Made by a program: the position numbers and the translations under genes
In this document: positions 5,328-6,476 of the stretch, piece by piece
Position numbering within the stretch: position 1 is the first letter of the stretch
Layout of the letters: every line of letters begins with the position of its first letter
NCBI GenBank assembly: GCA_041744735.1
Contig: JBGTKH010000367.1
Coordinates: forward strand, 1 to 6,476
Length of the DNA: 6,476 nucleotides
Direction of reading: 5' to 3'
Source: JBGTKH01 sp041744735
GTDB lineage: Bacteria > Planctomycetota > Planctomycetia > Pirellulales > Pirellulaceae
Notes under the pieces: model-generated
Databases searched by the model: none
What the model saw: only the letters and a program-made list of their open reading frames with translations
Told to the model about the DNA's origin: nothing

Positions 5328-5639
5328 ATGAGCACGTCGGAAACATCATTGGACTATCCGGTTCTCGGACCTGATGACCCGCCCGTCGACTTCACTCGCG
5401 AGGAAGCCGCATATCAGCGCGAGCGGTGGCGGCTGGTTCGAGATCATTTGGATCAGATCGCGTTGATCCACGACGACGAAGTAGTTGGTGCGTTTCCCAC
5501 CGCCGGTGAAGCAATTCGCGCCGGCGTGCAGCGCTTCGGGCTGGTCAAAATGATGTTGCGAGAAATCCGCGACCCAGATGAGCCAGAGTACATGCCCCTC
5601 GTTGACGTCAACCACCCTTCCTTTCGCAGGCTCGATTAG
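5328..5639 (+). CDS. Small 103-residue protein resembling DUF5678-type proteins
   Basis: This soluble protein has an acidic start (SLDYPVLGPDDPPVDFTREE), a helix (AAYQRERWRLVRDHLDQ), a short hairpin (IALIHDDEVVGAFPT) and a helix (AGEAIRAGVQRFG), ending DEPEYMPLVDVNHPSFRRLD. The arrangement 'vALIhddeVVg...t..EAi..g..rFG' resembles DUF5678-like proteins, whose function is not known to me. The gene is intact, with GGGGA 8 bases upstream and its own promoter candidate. It is followed after 18 bases by the start of a second retropepsin-like gene. This repeats the arrangement at 4235-4592, a small protein then a protease-like protein, although the two small proteins are not obviously homologous. 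Confidence 0.65.
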   Translation: MSTSETSLDYPVLGPDDPPVDFTREEAAYQRERWRLVRDHLDQIALIHDDEVVGAFPTAGEAIRAGVQRFGLVKMMLREIRDPDEPEYMPLVDVNHPSFRRLD

Positions 5640-5657
5640 ACGACTCTGGCGCTCCGC

Positions 5658-5798
5658 ATGGGAATCTACAGCGGCAACGTGGAAGACCAATTGGTGTTGC
5701 CTGCTCGTGTCAGTTTGACGGAAGACGAACGCCGTGTTTTCGAGGCCGTGGGACGGACAGTTGCTGAGCCAATCAATGTCCGTCTAATCATCGACACC
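5658..5798 (+). pseudogene. Retropepsin-like protein remnant, N-terminal part only
   Basis: ATG 5658 begins MGIYSGNVEDQLVLPARVSL, then TEDERRVFEAVGRTVAEPI and NVRLIIDT. The segment 'v.vrlIIDT' is the beta-strand and start of the Asp-Thr-Gly catalytic loop of retroviral-type aspartyl proteases, but the Gly is replaced by Cys-Cys-Arg-Asn and all resemblance stops there. The frame continues to TGA 5955-5957 with low-complexity Ser/Arg-rich residues and overlaps the convergent cytochrome gene by 43 bases, as expected of sequence beyond a breakpoint near 5799. At least half of the protein, including the flap and the closing motif, is missing. The family call rests on the IIDT context and on the neighbour, so it is moderate. 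Confidence 0.5.
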
Positions 5799-5914
5799 TG
5801 TTGTAGGAATTTAATGAGTAGTTCTCAGTCCGTCGAGCGCGCTAATGACGACGGGGCGCAACGACCGCGCTATGGGGATACCACGGTAATAATCCTTGGA
5901 TCGGCTCTTGCGTA
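5799..5914. other. Unassigned sequence beyond the protease breakpoint
   Basis: These 116 bases are slightly less GC-rich than their surroundings and encode nothing recognisable in any frame. They hold a possible weak hairpin around GGATACCACGGTAATAATCC (5878-5897) that could help end the convergent cytochrome transcript. The piece probably arrived with, or was exposed by, the deletion that truncated the protease gene. Confidence 0.4.
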
Positions 5915-6476
5915 TCAATGGAGTGAACGTAGAAAGGCCACTAGGTCGCGTAGCTGATCGACGGTCATGGTGTTTTCCAGGCCGGCGGGCATGATGGAAG
6001 TCGGGCTCGGGAGCATGGTGTCGATTTCGGTGCGGCGGAGGCGGAGTTCTTCTTGTTGGGCGGTGCGCAGGTAGATGGCGTCGGAGGTTTCGGCGGTGAT
6101 TAGGCCGGAGAGGACTTTGCCGTCGGTGGTGGTGAGGGCGTAGCTCTCGAAGCCGCGGGCTAGCGATGAGCTGGGGTAGAGGACGGCTTCCAGCAGGTCG
6201 CGCGGGGTGCGGCTTTGGCCGATCTTCGAGAGGTCGGGGCCGATGCGGCCGCCTGTGTTGCCCACGCGGTGGCAGGCGGCGCAGCTTGCTCGCTGGCTGT
6301 GGAATACGATGCGGCCACGTTCGGGGTCGCCGCCGCTGATCTGCGATTCCAGTTCCGCCAAACGCGCGGCTTGCTCTTCGCTCCCCGCGCGTAGCTTGGC
6401 CAATAGCGGCTTCGCAGCTTCGCGCACGTCGGCGGGATATTTTTCCATGAGCTGTTCGAGAGTAGCGGTTGATAAT
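5915..6476 (-). CDS. C-terminal part of a Pirellula/Verrucomicrobium-type heme-binding protein (cytochrome c)
   Basis: The frame is open through the right edge, reading LSTATLEQL before the first internal Met at 6448, so that Met is not the true start and the N-terminus lies outside. Counting from that Met, residues 40-58 (GDPERGRIVFHSQRASCAAC) lead into the heme c attachment site C56-A-A-C59-H60, then GGRIGPDLSKIG, a conserved middle (LLEAVLYPSSSLARGFESYA, TTDGKVLSGLI) and SIMPAGLE, where M153 is the likely distal heme ligand. The domain ends with a helix (LRDLVAFLRSL). This matches the ~135-residue heme-binding domain (TIGR02603-type) that closes many large exported planctomycete proteins, often after propeller or HEAT-repeat regions. 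Heme c is attached outside the cytoplasmic membrane; electron transfer linked to an unseen N-terminal domain is the likely role. Confidence 0.92.
   Translation of the reverse strand, partial: LSTATLEQLMEKYPADVREAAKPLLAKLRAGSEEQAARLAELESQISGGDPERGRIVFHSQRASCAACHRVGNTGGRIGPDLSKIGQSRTPRDLLEAVLYPSSSLARGFESYALTTTDGKVLSGLITAETSDAIYLRTAQQEELRLRRTEIDTMLPSPTSIMPAGLENTMTVDQLRDLVAFLRSLH

Noticed and set aside
5799..5957. Ser/Arg-rich tail of the 5658 frame as a real protein end
   Set aside because: It overlaps the convergent cytochrome gene and has no resemblance to a retropepsin fold after the Asp-Thr; more likely read-on past a breakpoint.

Overview
The window looks like chromosomal DNA from a planctomycete, probably a Pirellula-like lineage. 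This rests on family recognition, not on a search. The clearest markers are a Pirellula/Verrucomicrobium-type cytochrome c domain (CxxCH followed by a distal MPAG), a secreted beta-propeller-like protein, long palindromic intergenic repeats, and GC-rich coding sequence with degraded small-gene cassettes.

Layout. Bases 2-94 (+) may be the last 30 codons of a membrane protein. Bases 110-2050 (-) hold one long gene for a membrane-anchored protein with two thioredoxin-like domains, interrupted by a single in-frame UGA at 1171-1169. The frame stays open and domain-consistent on both sides of the UGA. A perfect 7-bp stem with a GG-starting loop follows it at the spacing expected of a bacterial SECIS, so I read the gene as a candidate selenoprotein (a nonsense mutation is the main alternative). 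A good promoter (TTGAAA-18-TAGAAT) and a GGAGG ribosome site precede it. Bases 2066-2461 are intergenic and contain two different nested-palindrome elements, 2173-2235 and 2319-2430; the second has 17-bp perfect terminal inverted repeats flanked by TA, like a MITE. Bases 2462-3805 (+) encode an exported beta-propeller-like protein.

Bases 3806-5914 are an accessory zone of very small, partly broken genes: a Phd/YefM antitoxin whose VapC partner is cut off after about 19 codons (3920-4232); a 70-residue protein followed by only the C-terminal end of a retropepsin-like (clan AA) protein (4235-4592); an HTH protein and a second Phd/YefM antitoxin, six bases apart, with no toxin (4683-5246); and a 103-residue protein followed by only the N-terminal part of another retropepsin-like protein, ending at its presumed catalytic Asp-Thr (5328-5798). 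Antitoxins and small partner genes have survived while both putative proteases and the one toxin have been lost or truncated. Bases 5915-6476 (-) are the C-terminal part of a large heme-binding protein that runs off the right edge.

The most interesting points are the UGA-containing thioredoxin-fold protein and the repeated two-gene module (small protein plus retropepsin-like protein), seen twice with reciprocal truncations. No tRNA, rRNA, CRISPR array, transposase or replication origin was seen.
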